Of a DNA stretch of 64,000 nt, positions 8,338 to 17,534 are shown one piece after another. The position numbers were made by a program, and so were the translations under genes. Position 1 is the stretch's first letter. The number at the start of each line of letters is the position of its first letter. The DNA is from Ferrigenium kumadai (GTDB taxonomy: Bacteria; Pseudomonadota; Gammaproteobacteria; Burkholderiales; Gallionellaceae). Under the pieces are notes generated by a model. That model was not told where the DNA came from, made no database searches, and was given only the letters and a program-made list of their open reading frames with translations. The stretch covers positions 372,001-436,000 of the forward strand of contig NZ_AP019536.1 of assembly GCF_018324385.1 (NCBI RefSeq). The letters run 5' to 3'.

Positions 8338-9155
8338 TGCGCGCGCCACATCGCCAGCACGCCGGATTTACCCTGGTCGAAATGATCATGGTGATCGTGA
8401 TCACCGGCATTATCGGCGGCATGGTCGCCATGTTCCTCCGCGCGCCGATCCAGCAATACATGGATGTGTCGCGCCGCGCGGAGCTGACCGATATCGCCGA
8501 TACGGCTTTGTATCGTATGGCCAGCGACATCAGCACCGCCGTGCCGAACAGTGTCCGCGTCGCGGGTTGCGGTGCGACGCCCTGCGTGGAATTCCTGCCG
8601 ACCAGGGATGCCGGCCGTTATCGCGCCGGTGCGCCCGGCAATACTCTCGTGTTTGACGGAGTCGACACGACTTTCGATATGATGGGCACGGCGAATGTCG
8701 CGGCGGGTGACCAAATCGTGATCGGCAGTACCAGTTCGACCGGAGCGATGGCCTATGCCGGAGGGTTGCGCACGGTGAATGCGGTGGCAGGAGCGACCAT
8801 TACACTTAACGCCGGGTTGCCGATAGTGGCGGAGCTTTCTACGAGGCGTTTCGACGTGGTGGATGGCGCACAGAATGCAGTGACTTATGCCTGCACCGGT
8901 ACCTTGGGGACACTTGATGCCAACCAGAATGGGCAGGCCAGGCTGGTGCGTTATGCGAATTATGGTATCAATGCAATCCAATCCCTTCCGGCTACGCCGA
9001 CCCCCCCGGTACTTGCCGACCGGGTTAGCGGCTGCGTGATCGATTACGCAGCCGTCAATCAGCGGATGGGCTTGCTGGCCATCCGACTGACATTGACGAG
9101 CGGCGGCGAGAGCGTCAGCCTGTACCACGAGATCCATGTGAACAACGTGCCATGA
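8337..9155 (+). CDS. mshO: MSHA-type minor pilin MshO
   Basis: A 272-residue minor pilin. The ATG at 8337 overlaps the mshD stop (TGATG); it yields leader MRAPHRQHAG before FTLVEMIMVIVITGIIGGMVAMFL. MshO-type features are the long body and the segment RAELTDIADTALYRMASDISTAVPNSVRV, with cysteine pairs at CGATPC and near YACTG/GCVIDY. It is coupled to the next gene by an ATGA overlap (9152-9155). Confidence 0.87.
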   Translation: MRAPHRQHAGFTLVEMIMVIVITGIIGGMVAMFLRAPIQQYMDVSRRAELTDIADTALYRMASDISTAVPNSVRVAGCGATPCVEFLPTRDAGRYRAGAPGNTLVFDGVDTTFDMMGTANVAAGDQIVIGSTSSTGAMAYAGGLRTVNAVAGATITLNAGLPIVAELSTRRFDVVDGAQNAVTYACTGTLGTLDANQNGQARLVRYANYGINAIQSLPATPTPPVLADRVSGCVIDYAAVNQRMGLLAIRLTLTSGGESVSLYHEIHVNNVP

Positions 9156-9574
9156 TGAGTTTGCGTCAAAAAGGTTTCAGTCTCGTTTCGGCGATCTTCC
9201 TGCTGGTAGTTATTGCCGCTTTGGGTACTTTCGCCGTGACGCTTTCCGTCACGCAGAACCAGAGCCAGGCGATGGACGTGATGGGCGCGCGCGCCTATCA
9301 GGCGGCTTTGGCCGGTGTAGAATGGGCAGCATACAATGTAAACGTACAGCCGGTGAGTGCGGCCACTGCATGGGGGTGCGTTGCAAGCAGTGTGACGGTC
9401 GGCGGCAATCTGGCGGCTTTCAGTCCCGTGACTGTGAACTGCAGCGCGACTTCCGCCGTGGAGGGCGTCAGCACGGTCTGGATATACGATGTGTCGGCGG
9501 TCGCCAGCGCGGGCGGCGCTTCCGGCGATTTGAATTACGTGGAACAGGTGGCAACGGCGAAATTCGCCAGGTAG
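9152..9574 (+). CDS. mshP: MSHA biogenesis protein MshP
   Basis: A 140-residue minor pilin-like protein. It starts with tandem ATG codons (9152 or 9155), then leader ending QKG before FSLVSAIFLLVVIAALGTFAV, where the usual Glu+5 is replaced by Ser, as in PilX/MshP proteins. The segment QAMDVMGARAYQAALAGVEWAAYNV is the diagnostic PilX/MshP helix. Two cysteines follow. Confidence 0.85.
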   Translation: MMSLRQKGFSLVSAIFLLVVIAALGTFAVTLSVTQNQSQAMDVMGARAYQAALAGVEWAAYNVNVQPVSAATAWGCVASSVTVGGNLAAFSPVTVNCSATSAVEGVSTVWIYDVSAVASAGGASGDLNYVEQVATAKFAR

Positions 9575-9605
9575 CAAACAATCAGTCAGTTGAACGGGGG
9601 AGAAT

Positions 9606-11909
9606 ATGAAACGAGCAAATCATTGGTTGGGCGTGTTGAGTCTGATTGCCATGTCCGCGTTTGCGCAGGGTGCGCTGGCGGCGACCTGTACCAGCATTGC
9701 CACCACCCAAACCGACTGGAACAAGGGTGCTGCGTGGGACAATGGCGGTGGCTGCGGCACGGGACAGCCTCCCACCGGTGCAACGGTGATTATCGATACC
9801 GGCACTTCGATACTCGCCGATGCGAGCACCAATGTGGTTGGCAATGTCACCATCAACTCCGGTGGGATCCTGTCAGGTCAGGCGGGCAACACCATCAGCC
9901 TGTCCGGCAACCTCACCAACATCCCTGGCGGAACCTTCACCGCGGGCGGCGGCATCGTGAGTCTTTTCAACCTTCTTACTCCCCAGACAATTTCAGGGAC
10001 ATTCACGTTTGCGGATTTGATGTTGAACAATCTTTTGGGGGGAGTCACTTTTTCCGGAAATGTAACCGTTACGGGAGCATTCACTCCAGGACTCACGCCG
10101 ATAACCGTTGAAGCGGGTTCGACGCTGACTGTCGGTGGTACAACTTATACCGGCCCTTGCGCCTCGGCTATATTCATTGCCGCGACTTATTGTGGCGGCG
10201 GTACGAAACCGCCCGCGCCCCTTGCGTTCGACGCCTTTGAACAGGGCAGTACCGTTGGTGGGCATATCTGGACACACATTGCAGGTCAGCAATTCCAGTT
10301 AGACGTAGTGAAGATCAGGGCGGCCACGGGCGGGGTTGATACTGGCTATACCAGCAGGATAACCGTTGGTCTGGTGGATGCCTCTGCCGCAGGGTTCACC
10401 TGCGCAACTGCCGTTCCTGTAACGGCAACGGTCAGCCCGGGCGCCAACACGAGGATGACAAGCGGCAAAACGACTTATACGTTTACCGTGCCGGCTGCCT
10501 ACAAAAATCTGCAAGTGCAGGTGACCGACAGAAATGGCGTGGTAACTTGCCCCAACGACCATTTCGCGGTGCGTCCATCGTTGTTCACGGTGAGCTCCAG
10601 CAATGCCAATGCCGATGCGACCGGTGCCAGTGCAACTGCGACGCCGGTGGTGAAGGCGGGAGCCAATTTCGCGCTAACGGCAACCGCAGTAACGGCAACC
10701 TCAACGACGGACACAGGCTATGCCGGCACCCCTACGCTGGATAATGCGCAGTTGGCCGCCCACGCCGGTGCGGTGCGCAACGGTACCCTCGCGGGAACAT
10801 TCGGTGCCGCTGTTGCGGGTGTGGCGAGCGGGACGGCATTTACCTACGACGATGTGGGCTACTTCATGCTCAACGCCAATGGCGTTGTGGACGCGACTTT
10901 CACGGCGGTCGATAGCGCGGTTGGCGATTGCGTCATTAACGACGCTATTCCCGCTAATGATTTCAGCAACACGCCAAACGCCGCGGGCAAGGTCGGCTGC
11001 AAATTCGGTAATACGGCAGCCACAAGTTATTTCGGCCGTTTTATTCCGGATCACTTCGATACGGCTGTGGTGGCAACAGCCACCACTCCGATGCCATGCC
11101 CGACCGGGCTGACTTGTCCGGTTTCGTATGACGGATTCGTTTATTCCGGCCAGCCATTCAGCGTCCAAGTGTCGGCACGCAATACTACTGCCTGTGCCGG
11201 CGGTTCGCCGGACGCATGTACTACGCAAAATTACCAGGGTACGTTTGCCCAGACGGTGACTTTGAGCGCCGCGGCGAGCAAGGGCGGTGCGGTGATTGCA
11301 ACGGGTGGTGCAGGTCAGCCGACGATCGTTCCCGCAAACATCGCCGGATTCGGCAGCGGGGTCGCAACCACAAGCGGGGCCGCATCTTCGGCATTTACGT
11401 TCGCGGTTGTAGCCACCCCCCCCACCGATGTCTATGTGCGCGCAAACGATACAGATGGGGCCTCATCGTTAAGGGGGGCAAGTTCGGTGGAAGGCGGTGT
11501 CAAGGTGGCCAGCGGCCAAATCAAGATTTCCAACGCATACGGATCGGAACTGTTGCCGCTCACCATGACGGCGACGGTCCAGTATTGCTCTGCCGTGGCG
11601 GGAGGCAATTGCACCTGGACTAAGAGTACTACGGACAGTGCGACTTCTTTCAACACGGCGGCGGACATTGTGGCTCAGATCATCGATGGGCCGCTGGCTG
11701 GCGGTGATCTGAAAGTCTCCGGCGGCGGAGCGGTCACCGTAGGTGGCGGCAGCAGAACCTTTACATTTGGTGCGCCAAACAAGACAGGAAGCGCAAACAT
11801 CAGTCTTGGCGCCCCCGCCTATTTGTCGCCCAATGCGGCTGGCCGTGCCACTTTCGGTGTGTATAAGGGCAACGAGGCCGTCATTTATCGCGGCCGGCGC
11901 GGCCGCTGA
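9606..11909 (+). CDS. mshQ: MshQ-like surface protein with DUF6701-type C-terminus
   Basis: A 767-residue exported protein with a clean signal peptide (cut after GALA, residue 25) and a strong ribosome-binding site (gggggag). Residues about 26-180 form a Gly/Thr-rich beta-repeat stretch (repeated GNVTI, GNLTN, GNVTV phrases) suggesting a beta-helix. From about 205 to the end it resembles the MshQ/DUF6701 region, with paired cysteines, RPSLFTV and the ending GRATFGVYKGNEAVIYRG. I see no concanavalin/LamG-like domain, which longer MshQ proteins have. It may be a pilus-tip or surface adhesin. Confidence 0.78.
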   Translation: MKRANHWLGVLSLIAMSAFAQGALAATCTSIATTQTDWNKGAAWDNGGGCGTGQPPTGATVIIDTGTSILADASTNVVGNVTINSGGILSGQAGNTISLSGNLTNIPGGTFTAGGGIVSLFNLLTPQTISGTFTFADLMLNNLLGGVTFSGNVTVTGAFTPGLTPITVEAGSTLTVGGTTYTGPCASAIFIAATYCGGGTKPPAPLAFDAFEQGSTVGGHIWTHIAGQQFQLDVVKIRAATGGVDTGYTSRITVGLVDASAAGFTCATAVPVTATVSPGANTRMTSGKTTYTFTVPAAYKNLQVQVTDRNGVVTCPNDHFAVRPSLFTVSSSNANADATGASATATPVVKAGANFALTATAVTATSTTDTGYAGTPTLDNAQLAAHAGAVRNGTLAGTFGAAVAGVASGTAFTYDDVGYFMLNANGVVDATFTAVDSAVGDCVINDAIPANDFSNTPNAAGKVGCKFGNTAATSYFGRFIPDHFDTAVVATATTPMPCPTGLTCPVSYDGFVYSGQPFSVQVSARNTTACAGGSPDACTTQNYQGTFAQTVTLSAAASKGGAVIATGGAGQPTIVPANIAGFGSGVATTSGAASSAFTFAVVATPPTDVYVRANDTDGASSLRGASSVEGGVKVASGQIKISNAYGSELLPLTMTATVQYCSAVAGGNCTWTKSTTDSATSFNTAADIVAQIIDGPLAGGDLKVSGGGAVTVGGGSRTFTFGAPNKTGSANISLGAPAYLSPNAAGRATFGVYKGNEAVIYRGRRGR

Positions 11910-12131
11910 GTGCGGGCGAGTCCGGTCTGCTCGTTGCAGGGGCAGTTGGCTTGTGGGTGGACTTGGGTGTGCCGGCGGCGTATTGCAAGTTTGCCCCGCA
12001 GCTTGCTGCTCGAGTCCGAGGCAGGCATGGCGTAATAACCGCGATATGAATGAATGGGTTCCCGTGATGGGAATGGGGATATTGGATGCAGAGTCGGGGT
12101 TGCCAACCGTCCAGGACGCGGGCGGAGTACC

Positions 12132-12169
12132 TATAATTTATTGACAACAATGGGTTATTGAATTAACTT
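12132..12169 (+). promoter_or_regulatory. Possible promoter for the second half of the pilus locus
   Basis: In the 270-bp gap after mshQ there is a perfect TTGACA at 12141-12146, with TAACTT 17 bp later (12164-12169), and a separate TATAAT at 12132-12137. The first pair would start RNA only a few bases before the ATG at 12180, which has no visible Shine-Dalgarno sequence. This is weak evidence for a promoter and possibly a nearly leaderless message. Confidence 0.3.
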
Positions 12170-12179
12170 CGCGTCGATT

Positions 12180-13136
12180 ATGAAAATTCCGTCGATCTCC
12201 AGTCTGTTTGGCCGAAAATCCCGCGATGCGGGGTGGTTTGCCGTCTGCCTGGCCGAGCATGGCGTTTATCTGGCAAAGATCCAATTCGTCGAAACTATGC
12301 CCAGGGTATTGCGCTGCGAATACCATGAGACCGGCAAGGTGTCCGCGGACGCACTCGAGCGGTTGCGCCGTGAGACAGGGCTCGATGGCCAGGCTTTTAC
12401 CACTTTGCTGGCACCGGGCGAATACCAGATGTTGATGGTCGAAGCGCCCAATGTCCCCGCCAGCGAATTGAAGACGGCAATCCGCTGGAAGATCAAGGAT
12501 GGGTTGAATTTCCATATCGACGACGCGATGGTCGATGTGTTGCAGATACCCGCCAGTAAATACGGTTCTGACCGGCCGACTTCGATGTATGCGATCGCCG
12601 CTTCGAATACCACGATCCAGAAACGCATCGAGCTGTTCGAGCATGCAAAGATCCCGCTGGATGTGATCGATATTCCCGAAATGGCGCAGCGGAATATCGC
12701 CGCGCTGTTTGAGACGGAAGAGCGGGCGCTGGCGTTGTTGTCGTTCGACGACCGGGGCGGATTGCTGACGTTCTCGGCTGGCGGAGAGTTGTATCTGTCT
12801 CGGCGCATCGAAATCAGCGTGGGGCAGTTGCAGGACGCCAACGAGGATTTGCGCGCGCAATACTGCGACCGCGTCGAGTTGGAGCTGCAGCGCTCGCTGG
12901 ATTATTTCGACCGGCAATTTAACCACCTGCCACTCAGTCGCGTCCTGGTCTGTGCGCCGGATAGCACGCGAGTGGTGGAGTTCCTCGCTTCGGCGGTCGA
13001 CGCCAGGGTGGAGAAATTGGACCTGTCTCAGGTCTTGGATGTCAGTGCGGTTCCCGCACTCGGCGATAGCGAGTTCGTTTCGTTTGCGTTGCCGGCGCTG
13101 GGCGCGGCCTTGCGTCAGGAGAAGCGTGCGCTATGA
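12180..13136 (+). CDS. mshI: MshI (PilM-like) pilus assembly protein
   Basis: A 318-residue actin-fold protein of the PilM/MshI group, acting at the cytoplasmic face of the alignment subcomplex. It has MshI-like segments: FAVCLAEHGVYLAKI near 20-35, LLAPGEYQMLMVEAPNVPASELKTAIRWKIKDG near 79-110, and MAQRNIAALFE. The ATP-site glycine pattern is less clear than in PilM, as is usual for MshI. It overlaps the next gene by 4 bp. Confidence 0.85.
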   Translation: MKIPSISSLFGRKSRDAGWFAVCLAEHGVYLAKIQFVETMPRVLRCEYHETGKVSADALERLRRETGLDGQAFTTLLAPGEYQMLMVEAPNVPASELKTAIRWKIKDGLNFHIDDAMVDVLQIPASKYGSDRPTSMYAIAASNTTIQKRIELFEHAKIPLDVIDIPEMAQRNIAALFETEERALALLSFDDRGGLLTFSAGGELYLSRRIEISVGQLQDANEDLRAQYCDRVELELQRSLDYFDRQFNHLPLSRVLVCAPDSTRVVEFLASAVDARVEKLDLSQVLDVSAVPALGDSEFVSFALPALGAALRQEKRAL

Positions 13137-13774
13137 GCCAGCAGATCAATCTGTTCAATCCGGTCTTCATGAAGCAGCGCAAGTACTTCTCGCTGCTCAC
13201 CATGCTGCAGGCGCTGGGGTTGATCATGGCGGGCTCGTTGTGTTTTTACGCCTACGCGAATTATCAGGTCAGGCAGCTCGAAAAGCAGGCTGCCGAGAGC
13301 GTCAAGGGTTACGAGGCGGAGCAGGCTCGTTTGGTGCGTTTCTCCGCAGAGTTCTCCCCGCAGCTGGCCGGCAAGCAGTTGCAGGATGAGGTGCAGCAAA
13401 TGGAAAAGCATGTCGCTGACCAGTCTGACCTGATCGAGACACTGAAGTCCGGGGCGGTCGGGAATACCACCGGCTATTCGGAATACCTGCGCGCGTTTGC
13501 GCGCCAGGTCGTGCCGGGGGTGTGGTTGACCGGCTTTACTTTGATTGGTGATGCATCGCAGATCAGCCTGAAGGGCGGGGCGGTCAGCCCGGAATCGCTG
13601 CCGGTCTATATCCAGCGCCTGAGCAAGGAGCGCATCATGCAGGGCAAGACATTCGCGACCTTGCAGATGCAGCAACCCAAGACAGACGGCGGTGCCGGTG
13701 CGGTTTCTCATGGTGCATCGCGCTATGTGGAGTTTGTCTTGCATTCCGCGCCGGAAAGCGAGGCCAAGAAATGA
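13133..13774 (+). CDS. PilN-like pilus alignment protein (MshI2)
   Basis: A 213-residue bitopic inner-membrane protein starting SQQINLFNPVF, the PilN signature that docks into the PilM/MshI groove. One transmembrane helix (about 22-42), a coiled-coil (about 45-100, ending in MEKHVADQSDLIETL) and a small ferredoxin-like periplasmic domain (VWLTGFTLIGDASQISLKGG) follow. It is coupled by ATGA overlaps to its neighbours. In Vibrio loci the same part is called MshI2 or lies in the MshI fusion. Confidence 0.82.
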   Translation: MSQQINLFNPVFMKQRKYFSLLTMLQALGLIMAGSLCFYAYANYQVRQLEKQAAESVKGYEAEQARLVRFSAEFSPQLAGKQLQDEVQQMEKHVADQSDLIETLKSGAVGNTTGYSEYLRAFARQVVPGVWLTGFTLIGDASQISLKGGAVSPESLPVYIQRLSKERIMQGKTFATLQMQQPKTDGGAGAVSHGASRYVEFVLHSAPESEAKK

Positions 13775-14463
13775 TGCGGCGTTACTGGGGACTGGCGAGC
13801 GGCAAGATAGATGAGATGTCTTTGCGGGAGCGCGCGCTGATCTTTGCGGCGGCGGCTTTCGTGGCGATATCCACAATCAATGCGGTACTGCTTGACCCGT
13901 TGTTGGCCAAGCAAAAAGTATTGTCCTCCCAAATCGTGCAGCAACAGGAGAAAAGGAAAGAGCTGCAGGCGCAAGTGCAAGCCTTGGCACAAGCCAAGCG
14001 CGACGACGAGCATTCTCCGTTGCGGCTTCGGCTGGAGCAGCTCAAGCAGCAATTGCAAGAGCAGGATGGATATTTGCAGGGCCTTCAGGACCGTCTGGTC
14101 GAGCCCGGCAAGATGGCCGGGCTGCTGGAACAAGTCCTGAACAAAAACGGCAGGCTGGAACTGGTGTCTCTGAACACGTTGCCTGCCGGGTTGTTGATCG
14201 AGAAGCCGTTGCCGGATGGAACGCCGGCACAGCCTGCGGCCAAGGATCTGCCCGGGGGGGAGAAGCAGATATTCAAGCATGGCGTGAAAATAACCGTGCG
14301 TGGTAGCTATCCGGATCTGCTGCAATATCTCTCCGCGCTGGAGAAGATGCCCGTGCAGATGCTATGGGGTGAGGCGAACCTGAGCGTGGACCAGTACCCG
14401 ACTGCGACGCTGACACTGACTTTGTATACCCTGAGCTTGGATAAGACATGGCTAACGGTTTGA
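13771..14463 (+). CDS. mshJ: MshJ (PilO-like) pilus alignment protein
   Basis: A 230-residue PilO/GspM-like protein. It has an N-terminal membrane helix (about 20-42), a long coiled coil (about 46-105, rich in Gln/Lys/Leu) and a periplasmic ferredoxin-like domain that includes VKITVRGSYPDLLQYLSALEKMP, the conserved MshJ motif. It should pair with the PilN-like product. It overlaps mshK by 16 bp. Confidence 0.84.
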   Translation: MMRRYWGLASGKIDEMSLRERALIFAAAAFVAISTINAVLLDPLLAKQKVLSSQIVQQQEKRKELQAQVQALAQAKRDDEHSPLRLRLEQLKQQLQEQDGYLQGLQDRLVEPGKMAGLLEQVLNKNGRLELVSLNTLPAGLLIEKPLPDGTPAQPAAKDLPGGEKQIFKHGVKITVRGSYPDLLQYLSALEKMPVQMLWGEANLSVDQYPTATLTLTLYTLSLDKTWLTV

Positions 14464-14873
14464 GCAAACAAAGTGCGCTTCTCGCGCTGATGCTGCCGAT
14501 TTGCGCATTGGCCGAGGAATTGCCCGACCCGACGCGGCCTCCGGTCGCGATCCTGGCCCCGTCCGCCACCGGCGCGATAGAGGCGCCGGCCACGGGATTG
14601 CAGTCTGTCATCATCTCCGGGCATCGCCGTGCTGCGATCATCGACGGTGAAACCGTCGAGTTGGGCAGGAAACATGGCGATGCCAGGTTAATCGAGGTGA
14701 ACGAAAGCAGCGTAGTGTTGAAGGGGTCTCAAGGCAGGCAAGTGCTGACGTTGTTCCCCGGTGTGAAAATGACCAGCAAGGTAGAAACGAAAGCAAAACC
14801 GCCAGTGGCGGCTGACAAGGTGCAGTCCGGCAAGCATAAAACCAAACCGGTCGCACGCAAGGAGGGAAAATGA
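14448..14873 (+). CDS. mshK: MshK (PilP-like) periplasmic protein
   Basis: A 141-residue exported protein with a short signal peptide (cut near ALA-EE, residue 22), then LPDPTRPP, the typical MshK/PilP proline segment, and a small beta domain (LQSVIISGHRRAAIIDGETVELG). A Lys/Ala-rich tail (about 108-141) ends the protein. In the family it links the inner-membrane alignment proteins to the secretin. The start is set inside the end of mshJ, and it overlaps mshL by 4 bp. Confidence 0.83.
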   Translation: MANGLSKQSALLALMLPICALAEELPDPTRPPVAILAPSATGAIEAPATGLQSVIISGHRRAAIIDGETVELGRKHGDARLIEVNESSVVLKGSQGRQVLTLFPGVKMTSKVETKAKPPVAADKVQSGKHKTKPVARKEGK

Positions 14874-16576
14874 GGGCATTGTTATGGTTAAGCGCGGGGC
14901 TGCTGTTGGCGGGCTGCGCGGTTCCGGCGGGTAAGAGCCAGACGGCGGATGTCATTCAGCGTGAAATGAACCAGGCAGTGCAGGACAGCACGCAGTCTAA
15001 AGCCGATGCGGTGAACAACGCCTTGTTGCCGCCGCTGGCGGCCGCCATGCCCAAACTGGAGAACAAGCCGCTGGAAACCAAGTTCGACCTGTCGGTGAAC
15101 AACACGCCGGCCAGCCAGGTGTTCATGGCCATCGTCTCAGGGACGCGTTACAGCGTGTTGTTGCACCCGGAAGTCGGCGGCAGCATCTCGCTCAATCTCA
15201 AGGACGTGACGGTGTTCGAGGCGCTGGAAGCGATCCGCGAGATATACGGTTACGATTACAAGGTCGACGGCTCGCGCATCTACATACAGCCGTTGACCCT
15301 GCAGACGCGGTTGTTCCAGGTGAATTACCTGACGGGGCAGCGCAAGGGAGAGTCTGCGCTGCGAGTCACATCTGGCTCGGTATCGGATAATCCGTCCGCA
15401 ACGTCGGGAACGGCAGGCACTACGACAACCACTTCCAGCACCACTACCCGTGGCCTGGATAGCAGCAAGGTGAGCATGACTTCCAGTGCTGATTTCTGGG
15501 AGGAACTGGTCAAGGCGCTGACCGCGATCGTCGGCAACGACAAAGGGCGTAGTGTGGTGGTCAGCCCGATGACCGGTGTGATCGTGGTGCGCGCGATGCC
15601 AGATGAGTTGAAGAATGTGGCTGCCTATCTCAAGGCATCGCAGATATCGATCGAGCGACAGGTGATACTCGAGGCCAAGATCGTCGAGGTGCAGTTGAAC
15701 GACGGCTTCCAGTCCGGCGTGAACTGGGCTGCATTCAAAACCAAACCGGATAGCCGGGTATCGTTCGGCCAGCTTGGGGCCGCTACCACGCTGGCGCCCA
15801 ATGCTGCGGGTGGTGCCGCGCAATCAATTGGCAACTCGCTGCTGAACGGCGGGGTGGGGGGCGTGACTACTGGCGTGGTGCCCGGATCGAACCTGCTGTC
15901 CTCTGCAGCGACAGGCGGGACATTGTTTGGCTTGGCATTCCAGACCAACAACTTTGCCGCGCTGCTGAACTTCCTCGAATCACAGGGCAACGTGCACGTG
16001 TTGTCCAGTCCGCGCATCGCTACCCTGAACAACCAGAAGGCGGTGCTGAAGGTCGGGACGGACGAGTTCTTCGTGACCAATGTGACTTCGACCACCACCA
16101 CCGGCACGGCGACCACCACCACGCCCAGCGTGACGTTGCAGCCGTTCTTCTCGGGTATTGCGCTGGATGTGACGCCGCGCATCGACGAGGACAATGAGAT
16201 CATCCTGCACGTGCATCCTTCGGTGAGTCAGGTGTCCACGGTGAACAAGACGGTGAATGTCGGCGGCGTGGGCGGAACGCTGAACTTGCCGTTGGCGTCC
16301 AGTTCCGTTTCCGAGACCGATAGCATCGTGCGTGCGAGAGATGGACAGATCGTCGCGATCGGCGGTCTGATGCGCCAGGCGACCTTCGACGACCAGTCCG
16401 GCTTGCCGGGACTGCCCAAGACGGTGTTCGGCCAGACCAACAAACGCAACGAGAAGCGCGAACTGGTGATCCTGCTGAAGCCCACCGTGGTGGACAACGA
16501 CAAGGACTGGTCGCAGGACATCACGCAAAGTCGTGACCGATTCAACAGCATGGCGGGTTCCGCCGGCAAACAGTGA
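14870..16576 (+). CDS. mshL: MshL outer-membrane secretin
   Basis: The secretin that forms the outer-membrane pore for the pilus. The 568-residue product is a lipoprotein (lipobox LLAG|C16). Domains: STN/N0-like (about 65-140), secretin N1 domain with an inserted Ser/Thr-rich loop (about 170-200), and the C-terminal secretin barrel (about 255-555) with VHVLSSPRIATLNNQKAVLKVG and the family end motif DGQIVAIGGLM followed by GLP. Length and order fit MshL. Confidence 0.94.
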   Translation: MRALLWLSAGLLLAGCAVPAGKSQTADVIQREMNQAVQDSTQSKADAVNNALLPPLAAAMPKLENKPLETKFDLSVNNTPASQVFMAIVSGTRYSVLLHPEVGGSISLNLKDVTVFEALEAIREIYGYDYKVDGSRIYIQPLTLQTRLFQVNYLTGQRKGESALRVTSGSVSDNPSATSGTAGTTTTTSSTTTRGLDSSKVSMTSSADFWEELVKALTAIVGNDKGRSVVVSPMTGVIVVRAMPDELKNVAAYLKASQISIERQVILEAKIVEVQLNDGFQSGVNWAAFKTKPDSRVSFGQLGAATTLAPNAAGGAAQSIGNSLLNGGVGGVTTGVVPGSNLLSSAATGGTLFGLAFQTNNFAALLNFLESQGNVHVLSSPRIATLNNQKAVLKVGTDEFFVTNVTSTTTTGTATTTTPSVTLQPFFSGIALDVTPRIDEDNEIILHVHPSVSQVSTVNKTVNVGGVGGTLNLPLASSSVSETDSIVRARDGQIVAIGGLMRQATFDDQSGLPGLPKTVFGQTNKRNEKRELVILLKPTVVDNDKDWSQDITQSRDRFNSMAGSAGKQ

Positions 16577-16577
16577 G

Positions 16578-17534
16578 ATGTACCTACAGCACTTCGGCCT
16601 GCGTGAACCGCCTTTTGGTCTAACTCCTGACACCAGCTTTTTTTTCGCCTGCACCAGCTACCAGGAGGCGCTAAACACCTTGCTGGTGGCGGCGCGCAAT
16701 GGCGAAGGCTTCATCAAGATCACCGGCGAGGTGGGCAATGGCAAGACGCTGTTGTGCCGCAAGTTCCTCTCCACGCTCGGCCAGGGGCGGCAATCGACCA
16801 CACTGATCGGCACGCAGGACGAGGCGGCGGATGCGCCTCCCGCGCCGCGCTTTATTACCGCCTACATTCCCAATCCCTATCTCGAACCGCGCAGCCTGTT
16901 GCTGGCGCTGGCGGAAGAGTTCCGCGTGCCGCTGGAGAAGGACACCGACCAGCACCAGTTGCTGAAGGGTTTGACGCATGCGCTGCTGGAATGCGCCCGC
17001 AACGGTCAGCGCGCGCTGGTATGTCTGGACGAGGCTCAGGCGATGCCGCTGGAAAGCCTGGAGGTGTTGCGCCTGCTGACCAATCTCGAAACCGAAAAGC
17101 GCAAACTGTTGCAGGTGGTGCTGTTCGGCCAGCCGGAGCTGAATGAACGTTTGCGTCACAATTCCATTCGCCAACTGCGCCAGCGCATCAGCTTCCAATA
17201 CGATCTGCGGGGGCTGCTCCGGGATGAACTGGAGCGCTATGTGCGCCATCGCCTGACGGTGGCGGGGTTTGAGGGCGAGACGCTGTTCGGCAAGAGGGCG
17301 GTGGGTAAGCTGCACCGCATCACAGGCGGCACGCCGAGACTGGTCAACATCGTCGCGCATAAGTCATTGATGCTCGCCTTCAGCGAAGGCCGGAGTCAGG
17401 TACTGGCCAAGCACGTTCGCGATGCGGCGGCCGATACGCCTGAGGTGCGCCGTGACTGGCTGCCCTGGGCGGTGGCATTGTCCGGAGCGGCGCTCATCGC
17501 CTCGCTGGCGGCTGCGTGGATGGCCTTGCAATGA
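16578..17534 (+). CDS. mshM: MshM (ExeA-like AAA ATPase)
   Basis: A 318-residue ExeA-type ATPase. The ATG at 16578 opens the conserved YLQHFGLREPPFGLTPD; the upstream 15 codons lie in the mshL tail and are excluded. Walker A is GEVGNGKT (about 50-57), Walker B ALVCLDEAQAM, and the arginine-finger end GGTPRLVN is present. A single C-terminal helix (about 294-318) anchors it in the membrane, but the peptidoglycan-binding domain of ExeA is absent. In the family it helps build or open the secretin across the cell wall. It overlaps mshN by 4 bp. Confidence 0.88.
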   Translation: MYLQHFGLREPPFGLTPDTSFFFACTSYQEALNTLLVAARNGEGFIKITGEVGNGKTLLCRKFLSTLGQGRQSTTLIGTQDEAADAPPAPRFITAYIPNPYLEPRSLLLALAEEFRVPLEKDTDQHQLLKGLTHALLECARNGQRALVCLDEAQAMPLESLEVLRLLTNLETEKRKLLQVVLFGQPELNERLRHNSIRQLRQRISFQYDLRGLLRDELERYVRHRLTVAGFEGETLFGKRAVGKLHRITGGTPRLVNIVAHKSLMLAFSEGRSQVLAKHVRDAAADTPEVRRDWLPWAVALSGAALIASLAAAWMALQ